Notes under the pieces: model-generated | What the model was told of the DNA's origin: nothing | Databases searched by the model: none | Seen by the model: only the letters and a program-made list of their open reading frames with translations | Translations under genes and position numbers: made by a program | Source of the DNA: Enterobacter oligotrophicus | GTDB lineage: Bacteria > Pseudomonadota > Gammaproteobacteria > Enterobacterales > Enterobacteriaceae | Direction: 5' to 3' | Length of the DNA stretch: 64,000 bases | Assembly (NCBI RefSeq): GCF_009176645.1 | Contig: NZ_AP019007.1 | Location: forward strand, 4,092,001-4,156,000 | Part shown: positions 22,031 to 33,743 of the stretch, in pieces | How the letters are laid out: every line of letters begins with the position of its first letter | Position numbering within the stretch: the stretch's first letter is position 1

Positions 22031-23179
22031 ATGACCACCTATACCCGGCCAGTGCTTTTGTTGCTCTGTGGCCTGCTTTTGTTGACCCTGGCGATCGCAG
22101 TGTTAAACACGCTCGTCCCGCTGTGGCTCGCCCATGAAAACTTACCGACCTGGCAGGTGGGTATGGTTAGCTCGTCGTTTTTTACCGGCAACCTGCTGGG
22201 TACGCTATTAACGGGAAGCCTGATTAAGCGTTTTGGCTTTAACCGTAGCTATTATCTGGCATCGCTGATTTTCGCCGCCGGATGTGCCGGGTTAGGGCTG
22301 ATGGTTGGCTTCTGGAGCTGGATGGCATGGCGTTTTATCGCTGGCGTGGGCTGCGCGATGATCTGGGTAGTGGTGGAAAGTGCGCTGATGTGCAGCGGTA
22401 CATCGCGCAACCGCGGACGCCTGCTTGCAGCTTATATGATGGTCTATTACGTCGGGACCGTGCTGGGCCAGTTGATGGTCAGCAAACTGCCAACCGATTT
22501 GATGAGCGTCCTGCCGTGGGTTACGGGCATGGTGCTGGCTGCGATCCTGCCGCTGCTGTTTACGCGCATCGTAAACCAGAGCAGCGAACACCAGGAGGTG
22601 ACCCATGTCTGGCCGATGCTGAGGCTCCGACAGGCGCGTCTGGGTGTTAATGGCTGCATTATCTCCGGAATTGTGCTCGGCTCGCTCTATGGCCTGATGC
22701 CGCTCTACCTGAATCATCAGGGCGTGAGTGATTCCGGGATTGGTTTCTGGATGGCGGTGATGGTCAGCGCCGGGATTGTCGGGCAGTGGCCAATTGGCCG
22801 TCTGGCGGATCGTTTTGGACGCCTGCTGGTGCTGCGCGTTCAGGTATTTGTAGTGATAATGGGTTGTCTTGCCATGCTCAGCAACGCGGCTATGGCACCA
22901 GCATTGTTTATTTTAGGCGCAGCGGGCTTTACGCTCTATCCGGTTGCAATGGCCTGGGCCTGTGAGAAAGTGGAGCATCACCAGCTGGTGGCGATGAACC
23001 AGGCGTTGCTGCTGAGTTATACCATCGGCAGTTTACTGGGGCCGACATTTACCGCCATGCTGATGCAAAATTATTCCGACAATTTGCTGTTTATTATGAT
23101 TGCCAGCGTGTCGTTTATTTATCTCTTAATGTTGCTGCGCAAAGTGGGCGAACATCCAACGCCTGTGGCTCATGCCTGA
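22031..23179 (+). CDS. ycaD: Major facilitator superfamily transporter YcaD
   Basis: The 382-residue product matches E. coli YcaD in length and sequence. It is an MFS permease with twelve predicted hydrophobic segments and the loop motif [14 protein letters not shown] between segments of the second half; a corresponding KRFGFNRS lies after segment 2. The substrate is unknown in the family. E. coli has ycaC between dmsC and ycaD; here it is absent and ycaD follows dmsC after 273 bases with its own terminator. A TTG or CTG start is not needed because the ATG gives the family length. Confidence 0.95.
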   Translation: MTTYTRPVLLLLCGLLLLTLAIAVLNTLVPLWLAHENLPTWQVGMVSSSFFTGNLLGTLLTGSLIKRFGFNRSYYLASLIFAAGCAGLGLMVGFWSWMAWRFIAGVGCAMIWVVVESALMCSGTSRNRGRLLAAYMMVYYVGTVLGQLMVSKLPTDLMSVLPWVTGMVLAAILPLLFTRIVNQSSEHQEVTHVWPMLRLRQARLGVNGCIISGIVLGSLYGLMPLYLNHQGVSDSGIGFWMAVMVSAGIVGQWPIGRLADRFGRLLVLRVQVFVVIMGCLAMLSNAAMAPALFILGAAGFTLYPVAMAWACEKVEHHQLVAMNQALLLSYTIGSLLGPTFTAMLMQNYSDNLLFIMIASVSFIYLLMLLRKVGEHPTPVAHA

Positions 23180-23185
23180 TTAAAT

Positions 23186-23212
23186 AAAAGCCTGTCGATG
23201 ACAGGCTTTTTT
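23186..23212 (+). terminator. ycaD terminator
   Basis: AAAAGCCTGTC / GACAGGCTTTT (11 bp, 3-base loop) followed by TTG, starting 7 bases after the ycaD stop. Confidence 0.9.
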
Positions 23213-23302
23213 GTCCCCATCACATCTAAGAGTTTTACTTATTGTTTGTTTATTGCGCCAGGTGATAATTCAATTGAGTTCTATCACTAAAAGGCAGCAA
23301 TC

Positions 23303-23797
23303 ATGTCACTACGTCGTTTTTCCACTACCGCGCTGGCAGTAGTGTTGTCTTTAACGTTTGCAACGGCTCCGGTTATGGCGAATCCTGGAAACGGGAATGG
23401 TCACGGCAACGGTGGCGGACAAGGCAATAGCGGCAATCATGGCAACGGGAATTCCGCTAACCATGGTAATAAAAATAACGGTAATCAAAACCCAGGCAAA
23501 TCGAATAAAAGCGTAAGTGACGATGTTGAAGCCCGCGTGAGCTTCGACCATGCCCGTCATCTGGCATTGAATTACGGTTTAACAGGCTATGACTCATTGC
23601 CCCCAGGTATTGCGAAGAACCTGGCTCGCGGTAAGCCACTGCCTCCGGGGATTGCGAAAAAGACTGTGCCAGCATCAATGCTTGGTCAACTGCCTTCTTA
23701 TCCAGGTTATGAATGGCGAGTGGTGGGAGATGACCTGGTCTTAATTGCCCTCAGCACGGCGATTGTAACTACCATTATCAACGGTGTTTTCAAATAA
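23303..23797 (+). CDS. Secreted/envelope CigR-like protein (RcnB-type C-terminus)
   Basis: The 164-residue product has a signal peptide (26 residues, ending PVMA before NPGNGNG), a glycine/asparagine/histidine-rich region of about 45 residues (GNGNGHGNGGGQGNSGNHGN), then a folded part with two copies of LPPGIAK (near 100 and 118) and a hydrophobic C-terminal segment (LVLIALSTAIVTTIINGVF). This layout matches the CigR family, whose Salmonella member is an inner-membrane protein described as an anti-virulence factor, and the GYEWRVVGDDLVLI stretch resembles the RcnB domain. Its role here is unknown. It stands alone between two terminators, at the place where E. coli has ycaM, ycaN and ycaK. AGGCAGCAATC precedes the ATG. 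Confidence 0.75.
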   Translation: MSLRRFSTTALAVVLSLTFATAPVMANPGNGNGHGNGGGQGNSGNHGNGNSANHGNKNNGNQNPGKSNKSVSDDVEARVSFDHARHLALNYGLTGYDSLPPGIAKNLARGKPLPPGIAKKTVPASMLGQLPSYPGYEWRVVGDDLVLIALSTAIVTTIINGVFK

Positions 23798-23802
23798 AAT
23801 TA

Positions 23803-23832
23803 AAAAAGCCCGGTGTCCTCACCGGGCTTTTT
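23803..23832. terminator. Bidirectional terminator between the CigR-like gene and pflA
   Basis: AAAAAGCCCGGT / ACCGGGCTTTTT (12 bp, 6-base loop) with A- and T-runs on both sides serves two convergent genes. Confidence 0.92.
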
Positions 23833-23833
23833 A

Positions 23834-24574
23834 TTAATACATAACCTTGTGGCCGTACTGTTCAAGAATACCTTTCACGCGTTCCATCGTCTCTTTCTTC
23901 GGCGGCTTCACGCCATCGAGTTTGTACTCTTCGCCCATCGCCACCCATTTGTGTTTACCCAGTTCGTGATAGGGCAGGAGTTCAATTTTCTCGACGTTGC
24001 CCATATCGCGGGTAAATTCCCCCAGGCGATGCGCTGAATCATCATCATCTGACCAGCCCGGTACGACGACATAGCGAATCCAGGTTTTGATGCCTTTCCC
24101 GGAGATGTATTTTGCGAACTCCAGGGTACGGTGATTGGAGACGCCAACCAGGTTCTGGTGGATCTCATCGTTCATCTGTTTGAGATCGAGCATCACCAGA
24201 TCGGTCACTTCCAGCAGTTCGTCGATGACCGGGTCGTAGCGGCGCACAAAACCGTTGGTATCAAGACAGGTATGAATCCCTTCTTTACGACAGGCGCGGA
24301 ACCAGTCACGCACGAATTCGGCCTGCAGAATGGCTTCGCCACCGGATGCCGTCACGCCGCCGCCGGACGCGTTCATAAAGTGGCGGTAGGTCACCACCTC
24401 TTTCATTAAATCTTCAACGGTGACTTCCTTACCGCCGTGCGTATCCCAGGTGTCACGGTTATGGCAGTACAGGCAGCGCATCAGGCAGCCCTGGAAAAAG
24501 GTAATAAAGCGGATACCTGGGCCGTCGACAGTGCCACAGGATTCAAAGGAGTGAATGCGACCAATAATTGACAT
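23834..24574 (-). CDS. pflA: Pyruvate formate-lyase activating enzyme
   Basis: PflA is the radical SAM enzyme that puts the glycyl radical on PflB in anaerobic cells. The start at 24574 ([20 protein letters not shown]) gives 246 residues, as in E. coli; an upstream in-frame start would add 30 unconserved residues. The radical SAM cysteines are in [16 protein letters not shown] (Cys30, Cys34 and Cys37 with the initiator Met counted), followed by [11 protein letters not shown]. It lies downstream of pflB on the same strand, separated by 202 bases that hold a hairpin. Confidence 0.98.
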   Translation of the reverse strand: MSIIGRIHSFESCGTVDGPGIRFITFFQGCLMRCLYCHNRDTWDTHGGKEVTVEDLMKEVVTYRHFMNASGGGVTASGGEAILQAEFVRDWFRACRKEGIHTCLDTNGFVRRYDPVIDELLEVTDLVMLDLKQMNDEIHQNLVGVSNHRTLEFAKYISGKGIKTWIRYVVVPGWSDDDDSAHRLGEFTRDMGNVEKIELLPYHELGKHKWVAMGEEYKLDGVKPPKKETMERVKGILEQYGHKVMY

Positions 24575-24708
24575 TGCGGTGATATCTCCGAATTTGGCCC
24601 ATCCGGGGCCTATGTAGGTGCACAGCTCAAAGGCTATGTCGAGTCTGTTTTGGCTGTTATCCATTGAGTATAGATAGCGGACAAAAGAGACTGAGGCAGA
24701 GAGGGTGT

Positions 24709-24739
24709 TAAAAAGGCCCCACTTGCGTGGAGCCTTTAT
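24709..24739 (-). terminator. pflB terminator
   Basis: AAAAGGCCCCAC ... GTGGAGCCTTT forms a stem with one bulge and a TTGC loop, 38 bases after the pflB stop; the minus-strand T-run comes from the A-rich left arm and flank. It separates pflB from pflA. Confidence 0.65.
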
Positions 24740-24776
24740 TGTACGCCTTTTAACGCGTGATTTCAGTCAAATCCAG

Positions 24777-27059
<2,283 letters not shown>

Positions 27060-27110
27060 GTAACACCTACCTTCTTAAGTGGATTTTTTATTTACTGCCT
27101 GAGACAACCA

Positions 27111-27968
27111 TTAATGATGGTCGCCGCCACGCAGGTAAATGACCCAGTATGTCAACCCGACTAACAGACCCCCACCGATAATGTTCCCGATAGTGACTGG
27201 GATCAGGTTATCAGTAATGAAATTCATGATAGTCAGGTGAGAGAAACTTTCCGGGGTTGAACCGATAGCAGTCCAGAACTCCGGGCTCGCAAAGTTGCGA
27301 ATTACAATACCCATCGGGATCATAAACATATTCGCAATACTGTGCTCAAAGCCGCTGGCAACAAACATCGCAACCGGCAGAACCATAATCATGGCTTTGT
27401 CCATCAGGCTACGACCCGAGTAGCTCATCCATACAGCCAGGCAGACCATCAGGTTTGCGAGGATGCCGAGAGCAACGGCTTCGATAAATGTGTGATGCAT
27501 TTTGTGGTCAGCGGTTTGCAGGACGTTAAGCCCCCAGCCGCCGTTGGCGGTCATGTACTCGCCAGAGAGCCACATCAACAGAACAAAGAGCAGACAGCCA
27601 ATCAGGTTGCCAACATAGACGTTAAGCCAGTTGCGCGCCAGTTGGCCCCAGGTAATTCTTCCGCTGGCTTTCGCCACCACAATCAGCACCGTAGAGGTGA
27701 AGAGGTCGGCACCGCAGATGACGCAGAGAATCAGACCCAGTGAGAAGCAGATACCGCCAATCAGTTTAGCTATGCCGAAAGGCATCGCGGCAGTACCGGT
27801 GGTGGCAGTAATGTAGAAGACGAAAGCGATTGAGATGAACACACCGGCTGTGATCGCCAGATAGAACGTCTTCATCGGGTGTTTCGTTGCTTTATAGACA
27901 CCTGCTTCCTCGGCAACTTTCGCCATTGCAGCAGGGAGTAAAAGATCAAAAGGGTTGTCAGCTTTCAC
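27111..27968 (-). CDS. focA: Formate channel FocA
   Basis: FocA is the pentameric inner-membrane channel that exports and re-imports formate made by PflB. I chose the GTG at 27968 (read as MKADNPFDLLLPAAMAKVAE), which gives 285 residues as in E. coli; an upstream ATG would add 14 residues with no family support. Six hydrophobic segments and the FNT motifs (GGICFSLGLILCVICGADLFT and FEHSIANMFMIPMG regions) are present. It heads the focA-pflB operon behind an anaerobic control region. Confidence 0.97.
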   Translation of the reverse strand: MKADNPFDLLLPAAMAKVAEEAGVYKATKHPMKTFYLAITAGVFISIAFVFYITATTGTAAMPFGIAKLIGGICFSLGLILCVICGADLFTSTVLIVVAKASGRITWGQLARNWLNVYVGNLIGCLLFVLLMWLSGEYMTANGGWGLNVLQTADHKMHHTFIEAVALGILANLMVCLAVWMSYSGRSLMDKAMIMVLPVAMFVASGFEHSIANMFMIPMGIVIRNFASPEFWTAIGSTPESFSHLTIMNFITDNLIPVTIGNIIGGGLLVGLTYWVIYLRGGDHH

Positions 27969-28284
27969 ACTAACTCTCTCTTTATTAAGTCGGCGACGAG
28001 ATACTAACAAAGCATTATAGAAGAGAAATTGATATAGATCATATCTCGCCTGGCTTATAGGCCCGCAATGCGTATGGTTTTACAGCAAGTGCGGAGTAAG
28101 TATTTGATTATCCGTATAAAAATAAATTTTAAAAGTTATGAAAAGAGTTGAATTATTTCGTTCGGCCTCCCGGAAAACAGTTAATTAATATGGAGTATTT
28201 ACCATAAAAAGTAACAATAAAGCGTGGGTAAATATTATTATATTTACCCATATTTAACTTTATTATTACAATCAACAGTCATTG
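27969..28284 (-). promoter_or_regulatory. focA-pflB control region
   Basis: This AT-rich region carries the promoters of focA-pflB. An FNR-like site TTGATATAGATCAT lies at 28029-28042 (9 of 10 defined positions). On the minus strand a perfect TATAAT lies at 28019-28014, nearer to focA. The E. coli region is driven by FNR and ArcA from several promoters; which of these elements act here cannot be read from the sequence. A perfect 11-bp inverted repeat lies at 28225-28250 (TGGGTAAATAT, 4-base loop). I see no gene in this gap. Confidence 0.65.
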
Positions 28285-28322
28285 CCGAAAAAATAAAAAA
28301 CGGGGCAATGAAATTGCCCCGT
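28285..28322 (-). terminator. ycaO terminator
   Basis: ACGGGGCAAT / ATTGCCCCGT (10 bp, GAA loop) at 28300-28322, with TTTTTTATTTTTTC following on the minus strand. It lies 51 bases after the ycaO stop. Confidence 0.9.
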
Positions 28323-28373
28323 AATATAGCTCAGACGATTGAATACGCCTACAGCCGCTAATGTTATATGCGC

Positions 28374-30134
28374 TTATTTTGACCAGTAAGCGGCTTTCGC
28401 TTTCTGTAATTTCTCATAAGCGTTAAGTAATGACTGATGCGCCGGGAAGGCTTTCAGATCGCTATCAACGGCCTGCAGGCCATAGAACGGCTCTTCACCA
28501 CTCAGCGCCGCGCTGGCGGCTTCAACCGCGTCTGCACCGTACATACGAACAAATGCATTCAGGTACTGCAATGGCTCGCGATCGTCCTCCTGAGAAAGCA
28601 GGAGCAGAGTTTGCAGGCAACGGTAATAGTTGGTGCGCTCGGCAGAGAAGACCGACTGGTTGAACTCCATTGTCCACTCAGTCCAGGCCAGCGCCTGATC
28701 CAGATCGCCACCGGCCAGCGCCAGCATCGCTTTCAGTTCACCAATACGCAGGGTGTACCAGCCGTTATCTTTACTGGTCGCCAGACCCAGCAGTTCGCGC
28801 ACGCGGGTGAAGTCATCATGGCCTTCATCGTCCAGCTGGGCGATCAGGTTCAGATAATCTTCTTTTTCCCACTCGCTGCCCGGCAGGGCCAGCAGCGTTT
28901 CACGCAGGTGTGCGCCCATGCTGTTGTTCGCCAGCCACAGGTCTTCCGCCGGATAGATATCCGACATGCCAGGAACGATAATGCGGCACGCATAAACACC
29001 CAGGTGTTCATAGTCAGCAATATAGACTTCCTGATCTTCGGCGCTGAAGATCGCCATCAGCGTCGCAAACTCTTCTTCGGTGGTGCCGGCAAAGCTCCAG
29101 TCCACGAACGGATAGTCCGCGTCCTGCTTGAACATATCCCAGGAGATCAAACCGCTGGAGTCGATAAAGTGGGTTTCGAGGTTGGTATGCTCGGCCACTT
29201 CTTCATCGTCAAACGTTGGTGGGGTGAACACGTCCAGATCTTTCAGGCTACGGCCCTGAAGCAGTTCGGTGACGGTACGCTCCAGCGCCACGCCAAAGTC
29301 CGGGTGCGCGCCAAAGGAGGCGAAGCAGGTTCCGTTGGTTGGGTTGAACAGCACCACGCAGATAACCGGGTATTTACCGCCCAGTGAGCCGTCATAGGCA
29401 AAGATTGGGAAACCTTCCGCTTCCAGTTTAGCGATGGATTCCACCACGCCAGGATAGCGTGCCAGTACGTCGGCCGGAATTTCTGGCAGGCTGATGGATT
29501 CGGCAATAATGCGGTTTTTGATGTGGCGTTCGAAGACTTCAGACAGACCCTGCACGCGCGCTTCATTGCGGGTGTTACCAGCGGACATGCCGTTGGACAC
29601 ATACAGGTTGCCGACGATGTTCATCGGAATATACACGGTCTGCTCGTCAGACTGACGCGTGAAAGGCAGAGCGCAAATACCACGATCTTCGTTACCAGAC
29701 TGCAGGTCGATCAGCATGCTGGCGGTCAGTTCATTTTCCGGGTCGTAGAACGCGCGCAGACGGGCATCAAGAATGCCTTCCGGCAGTTCGTCATCTTCCG
29801 TCAGCGGGAACCATTTTTCGTTTGGGTAGTGAACGAATGGACCGTTGGCGATGGTTTCGCCCAGCCAGAAGTCAGCAAAGAAATAGTTGGTCGACAGACG
29901 TTCAAAATACTCGCCCAGCGCAGAGGCCAGCGCCGCTTTTTTAGTTGCGCCTTTACCGTTGGTAAAGCACAGCGCGCAGTCTTTATCGCGAATATGCACG
30001 GACCAGACGTGAGGCACCGGGTTCAGCCAGGAGGCTTCTTCAATATTAAAGCCCAGGTCGGTCAGTTTCTGCTGGAAGCGAGCGATGGAATCTTCCAGAG
30101 CGGCGTCTTTGCCGGGGATAAACGTTTGAGTCAT
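28374..30134 (-). CDS. ycaO: YcaO, ribosomal protein S12 methylthiolation accessory factor
   Basis: The 586-residue product has the E. coli length with the start at 30134 (MTQTFIPGKDAALEDSIARF); a longer frame upstream has no family support. The first two thirds are the ATP-binding YcaO domain, with motifs such as NGKGATKKAALASALGEYFERL and GNTRNEARVQGLSEVFERH that carry the ATP and magnesium ligands. The last third is a helical repeat region. E. coli YcaO helps RimO modify S12; related YcaO enzymes make azoline rings in natural products. No peptide-product cluster is near, so the S12 role is the more likely. Confidence 0.96.
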   Translation of the reverse strand: MTQTFIPGKDAALEDSIARFQQKLTDLGFNIEEASWLNPVPHVWSVHIRDKDCALCFTNGKGATKKAALASALGEYFERLSTNYFFADFWLGETIANGPFVHYPNEKWFPLTEDDELPEGILDARLRAFYDPENELTASMLIDLQSGNEDRGICALPFTRQSDEQTVYIPMNIVGNLYVSNGMSAGNTRNEARVQGLSEVFERHIKNRIIAESISLPEIPADVLARYPGVVESIAKLEAEGFPIFAYDGSLGGKYPVICVVLFNPTNGTCFASFGAHPDFGVALERTVTELLQGRSLKDLDVFTPPTFDDEEVAEHTNLETHFIDSSGLISWDMFKQDADYPFVDWSFAGTTEEEFATLMAIFSAEDQEVYIADYEHLGVYACRIIVPGMSDIYPAEDLWLANNSMGAHLRETLLALPGSEWEKEDYLNLIAQLDDEGHDDFTRVRELLGLATSKDNGWYTLRIGELKAMLALAGGDLDQALAWTEWTMEFNQSVFSAERTNYYRCLQTLLLLSQEDDREPLQYLNAFVRMYGADAVEAASAALSGEEPFYGLQAVDSDLKAFPAHQSLLNAYEKLQKAKAAYWSK

Positions 30135-30261
30135 GGCGTTCACTTTTATCGTACGTAAAGCGCGCAATGATACGGGTTTTGCGTGACGGGTGCTATCTCC
30201 GGCGAAAATAAATGGCTGGACTATGCTTAAAGACAGTAACCCACTGTTAAGGCGTAGAAAA

Positions 30262-30954
30262 ATGAAAGCATTCGATCTCCAGCGGATGGCGTTTGACAAA
30301 GTTCCTCTTGAGTTTTTAGGTGAGGTGGCGCTGCGTAGCCTTTATACCTTCGTGCTGGTGTTTCTGTTTCTCAAAATCACCGGACGCCGTGGCGTTCGGC
30401 AGATGTCCCTCTTTGAAGTGCTTATCATTCTGACGCTGGGTTCAGCGGCAGGGGATGTGGCGTTCTATGACGATGTGCCGATGGTGCCGGTCTTTATTGT
30501 CTTTGTTTCCCTCGCGTTGTTGTACCGGCTGGTGATGTGGCTGATGTCGAAAAGCGAAAAGCTGGAAGATCTGCTTGAAGGGAAACCGGTGGTGATTGTG
30601 GAAGACGGGCAACTGGCCTGGGAGAAAGTGCAAAGTGCCAATATGACGGAGTTCGAGTTCTTTATGGAGCTGCGTCTCAACAGCGTTGAACAACTGGGGC
30701 AGGTGCGTCTGGCCATTATGGAAACGAACGGGCAAATCAGCGTCTATTACTATCCCGACGATGAGGTGAAGCCTGGGTTGTGCATCCTGCCGGATATGCT
30801 GGTGGAACGGTTTACGACCGTACCCGAAACCGAAGAGTATGCCTGTATCAAATGTAGTCATGTGGTTGCCATGCGGGCGGGTGAACATCAATTATGCCCT
30901 CGCTGTACGAATCCAGAATGGACGAAGGTTAGCCGGGCTATACGTGTTACCTGA
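30262..30954 (+). CDS. ycaP: DUF421 membrane protein YcaP
   Basis: The 230-residue product begins at the ATG at 30262 (MKAFDLQRMAFDKVPLEFLG), the E. coli length. The first 100 residues or so have three hydrophobic segments, followed by the soluble DUF421 domain (from about 110, LEDLLEGKPVVIVEDGQLAW). The C-terminus has a CxxC ... CxxC pair (CIKCSHV and LCPRCTN) that looks like a zinc ribbon. Its function is unknown. It is divergent from ycaO. Confidence 0.94.
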   Translation: MKAFDLQRMAFDKVPLEFLGEVALRSLYTFVLVFLFLKITGRRGVRQMSLFEVLIILTLGSAAGDVAFYDDVPMVPVFIVFVSLALLYRLVMWLMSKSEKLEDLLEGKPVVIVEDGQLAWEKVQSANMTEFEFFMELRLNSVEQLGQVRLAIMETNGQISVYYYPDDEVKPGLCILPDMLVERFTTVPETEEYACIKCSHVVAMRAGEHQLCPRCTNPEWTKVSRAIRVT

Positions 30955-31116
30955 CAGCCATTTTGTCGGTTTTGTGACAGCGGAGCGGCAGAATGTATTG
31001 TGTGACGAAGGACACATTTCACCCGTCATAAGTTTTAGACATTGCGGCGCGTGTCACTGAATGATAAAACCGATATCCACAGTTATAACTTATTGCTTTT
31101 AGCGTGGTGAGGGGAA

Positions 31117-32205
31117 ATGGCTCAAGTCTTTAATTTCAGTTCAGGTCCGGCAATGTTACCGGCGGATGTACTTAAACAGGCTCAACAGGAACTGTGTGAC
31201 TGGAACGGTCTGGGTACGTCGGTGATGGAAATCAGCCACCGTGGTAAAGAGTTTATTCAGGTGGCAGAAGAGGCAGAAAAGGATTTTCGCGATCTGCTGA
31301 ACATTCCCTCCAACTACAAAGTATTGTTCTGCCACGGTGGTGGACGCGGTCAGTTTGCGGGTATCCCGCTCAATCTGCTGGGCGACAAAACCACCGCCGA
31401 TTACGTTGATGCAGGCTACTGGGCAGCCAGTGCGGTAAAAGAGGCGCACAAATACTGCACACCAAACGTTATTGATGCCAAAGTGACCGTTGACGGTCTG
31501 CGCGCCGTTAAGCCAATGAGCGAGTGGCAGCTTTCCTCTGATGCCGCTTATCTGCACTATTGCCCGAACGAAACGATCGACGGCATCGCCATTCACGAAG
31601 AGCCAAACTTTGGTGAGAACGTGGTCGTGACCGCGGATCTCTCTTCTACCATTCTTTCCTCGCCTCTGGATGTCAGCCGTTACGGTGTGATTTATGCCGG
31701 TGCGCAGAAAAACATCGGTCCCGCTGGTTTGACCCTGGTCATCGTGCGTGAAGACCTGCTTGGTAAAGCGCATAAATCCTGCCCGTCGATTCTTGATTAC
31801 ACCGTGCTGAACGATAACGACTCGATGTTCAACACGCCGCCAACGTTCGCCTGGTATCTCTCCGGTCTGGTCTTCAAATGGCTGAAGCAAAAGGGCGGCG
31901 TGGCGCAGATGAACACCATCAATCAGCAAAAAGCGGAACTGCTGTACGGCGTGATTGATAAAAGCGACTTCTACCGTAACGATGTGGCGAAAGCTAACCG
32001 TTCCCGCATGAACGTGCCGTTCCAGCTGGCTGATAGCAACCTGGATAAAGTATTCCTGGAAGAGTCCTTCGCTGCGGGGCTGCACGCGCTGAAAGGCCAC
32101 CGTGTAGTGGGCGGGATGCGCGCCTCTATTTATAACGCCATGCCGCTGGAAGGTGTTAAGGCACTGACCGATTTCATGATCGACTTCGAACGTCGTCACG
32201 GTTAA
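31117..32205 (+). CDS. serC: Phosphoserine/phosphohydroxythreonine aminotransferase
   Basis: SerC makes phosphoserine for serine biosynthesis and phosphohydroxythreonine for pyridoxal phosphate biosynthesis. The product is 362 residues, the E. coli length, with the PLP-binding Lys198 in [21 protein letters not shown] precedes the ATG. It is the first gene of the serC-aroA operon, known in E. coli to respond to Lrp and CRP; the 162-base gap upstream has a CRP-like TGTGACGAAGGACACA, which is weak. An attenuator-like hairpin separates it from aroA. Confidence 0.99.
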   Translation: MAQVFNFSSGPAMLPADVLKQAQQELCDWNGLGTSVMEISHRGKEFIQVAEEAEKDFRDLLNIPSNYKVLFCHGGGRGQFAGIPLNLLGDKTTADYVDAGYWAASAVKEAHKYCTPNVIDAKVTVDGLRAVKPMSEWQLSSDAAYLHYCPNETIDGIAIHEEPNFGENVVVTADLSSTILSSPLDVSRYGVIYAGAQKNIGPAGLTLVIVREDLLGKAHKSCPSILDYTVLNDNDSMFNTPPTFAWYLSGLVFKWLKQKGGVAQMNTINQQKAELLYGVIDKSDFYRNDVAKANRSRMNVPFQLADSNLDKVFLEESFAAGLHALKGHRVVGGMRASIYNAMPLEGVKALTDFMIDFERRHG

Positions 32206-32221
32206 TTGCGCTGTTTTTCAC

Positions 32222-32247
32222 CCCCGTAGCATTGCTGCGGGGTTTTT
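32222..32247 (+). terminator. Attenuator-like terminator between serC and aroA
   Basis: CCCCGTAGC / GCTGCGGGG with a 3-base loop (one G-U pair), followed by TTTTT, lies 16 bases after serC. In E. coli a partial terminator at this place lowers aroA expression relative to serC. Confidence 0.85.
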
Positions 32248-32274
32248 ATTATGTTGAGTTGAGAGTTAAGTTTC

Positions 32275-33558
32275 ATGGAATCCCTGACGTTACAACCTAT
32301 CGCGCGGGTAGATGGCACCATTAATCTGCCTGGTTCAAAAAGTGTCTCGAACCGCGCTCTGCTGCTGGCAGCTCTGGCAAACGGCACCACCGTCCTCACA
32401 AACCTGCTGGACAGCGATGACGTGCGCCATATGCTCAATGCACTGAAAGCGTTGGGCGTACATTACACACTCTCTGACGATCGTACCCGTTGTGAGGTGA
32501 CCGGCAACGGCGGTGCGTTACGTTCCGGTGAAGCGCTGGAGCTGTTCCTGGGCAATGCAGGGACGGTGATGCGTCCGTTAGCCGCCGCGCTGTGCCTCGG
32601 CAGCAATAACATTGTGCTGACCGGTGAACCGCGTATGAAAGAGCGTCCGATCGGCCATCTGGTGGATGCTCTGCGTCAGGGGGGGGCTCAGATCGATTAC
32701 CTGGAGCAGGAAAATTATCCGCCGCTGCGCCTGCGCGGTGGTTTTACTGGCGGTACGGTTGAGGTTGACGGCAGTGTCTCCAGTCAGTTCCTGACGGCAT
32801 TGCTGATGACGGCACCGCTGGCTCCGCAGGATACAGTTATCACTATCAAAGGTGACCTGGTCTCTAAACCGTACATTGATATCACGCTGCACCTGATGAA
32901 AACTTTCGGCGTTGAGGTTGAAAACCAGGCTTATCAGCATTTTGTGGTTCGCGGTGCGCAGCAGTACCAGTCTCCGGGCCACTACCTCGTTGAAGGCGAT
33001 GCTTCATCCGCGTCCTATTTCCTTGCCGCTGGCGCGATTAAAGGCGGTACGGTAAAAGTGACCGGCATTGGCCGCAACAGCGTGCAGGGCGATATCCGCT
33101 TTGCTGACGTGCTGGAAAAAATGGGTGCCATTGTCACCTGGGGCGATGACTTCATCTCTTGTACCCGTGGCGAGCTGAACGCCATCGATATGGACATGAA
33201 CCATATCCCGGATGCGGCAATGACCATTGCCACGGCGGCGCTGTTTGCCAAAGGCACCACCACGCTGCGTAACATCTATAACTGGCGCGTAAAAGAGACG
33301 GACCGCCTGTTCGCGATGGCCACCGAGCTGCGTAAAGTGGGTGCCGAAGTGGAAGAGGGCGAAGACTACATTCGCGTCACGCCTCCGGCGAAACTGCAGT
33401 TTGCGGAAATTGGCACCTACAACGATCACCGTATGGCGATGTGCTTCTCGCTGGTGGCGCTGTCCGACACGCCGGTCACTATTCTCGATCCGAAGTGTAC
33501 GGCGAAAACCTTCCCGGACTACTTCGAACAGCTGGCGCGCATTAGCACGCTGGCTTGA
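32275..33558 (+). CDS. aroA: 5-enolpyruvylshikimate-3-phosphate synthase
   Basis: AroA joins shikimate-3-phosphate and phosphoenolpyruvate in the path to chorismate. The product is 427 residues, the E. coli length. [18 protein letters not shown] binds the substrates near the N-terminus, and the [17 protein letters not shown] segment (Gly96, Pro101) is the usual glyphosate-sensitive class I form. The PDAAMTIA and [10 protein letters not shown] motifs are intact. It is the second gene of the serC operon. A weak hairpin (TGCCGCA/TGCGGCA, 33569-33590) lies after it. The E. coli gene ycaL, which normally follows, is missing. Confidence 0.99.
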   Translation: MESLTLQPIARVDGTINLPGSKSVSNRALLLAALANGTTVLTNLLDSDDVRHMLNALKALGVHYTLSDDRTRCEVTGNGGALRSGEALELFLGNAGTVMRPLAAALCLGSNNIVLTGEPRMKERPIGHLVDALRQGGAQIDYLEQENYPPLRLRGGFTGGTVEVDGSVSSQFLTALLMTAPLAPQDTVITIKGDLVSKPYIDITLHLMKTFGVEVENQAYQHFVVRGAQQYQSPGHYLVEGDASSASYFLAAGAIKGGTVKVTGIGRNSVQGDIRFADVLEKMGAIVTWGDDFISCTRGELNAIDMDMNHIPDAAMTIATAALFAKGTTTLRNIYNWRVKETDRLFAMATELRKVGAEVEEGEDYIRVTPPAKLQFAEIGTYNDHRMAMCFSLVALSDTPVTILDPKCTAKTFPDYFEQLARISTLA

Positions 33559-33692
33559 TCGTTCTCTGCCGCATCATCCGGTGCGGCATTTCCTTACGCT
33601 TCCTGACGAACACTTCCGCCCATTTCTTCTACACTCTGCTTCAATCATTCCGTAATTTGCACGCAAGGGTAACAGTTGCGCACGTTGACGCG

Positions 33693-33698
33693 TATAAT
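33693..33698 (+). promoter_or_regulatory. Probable cmk-rpsA promoter -10 box
   Basis: A perfect TATAAT is followed by the GC-rich GCGCGGCG expected of growth-rate-controlled promoters, 45 bases before the cmk start. No good -35 sits 16-18 bases upstream, so the call is moderate. Confidence 0.45.
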
Positions 33699-33743
33699 GC
33701 GCGGCGTTCATGTTAACGGTATGCCTTTATTAAGGAGAAAAAG

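Noticed and set aside
28374-30134. YcaO as part of an azoline-peptide (bacteriocin) cluster
   Set aside because: The protein is the E. coli housekeeping form in length and place, and no precursor peptide, dehydrogenase or exporter gene is near.
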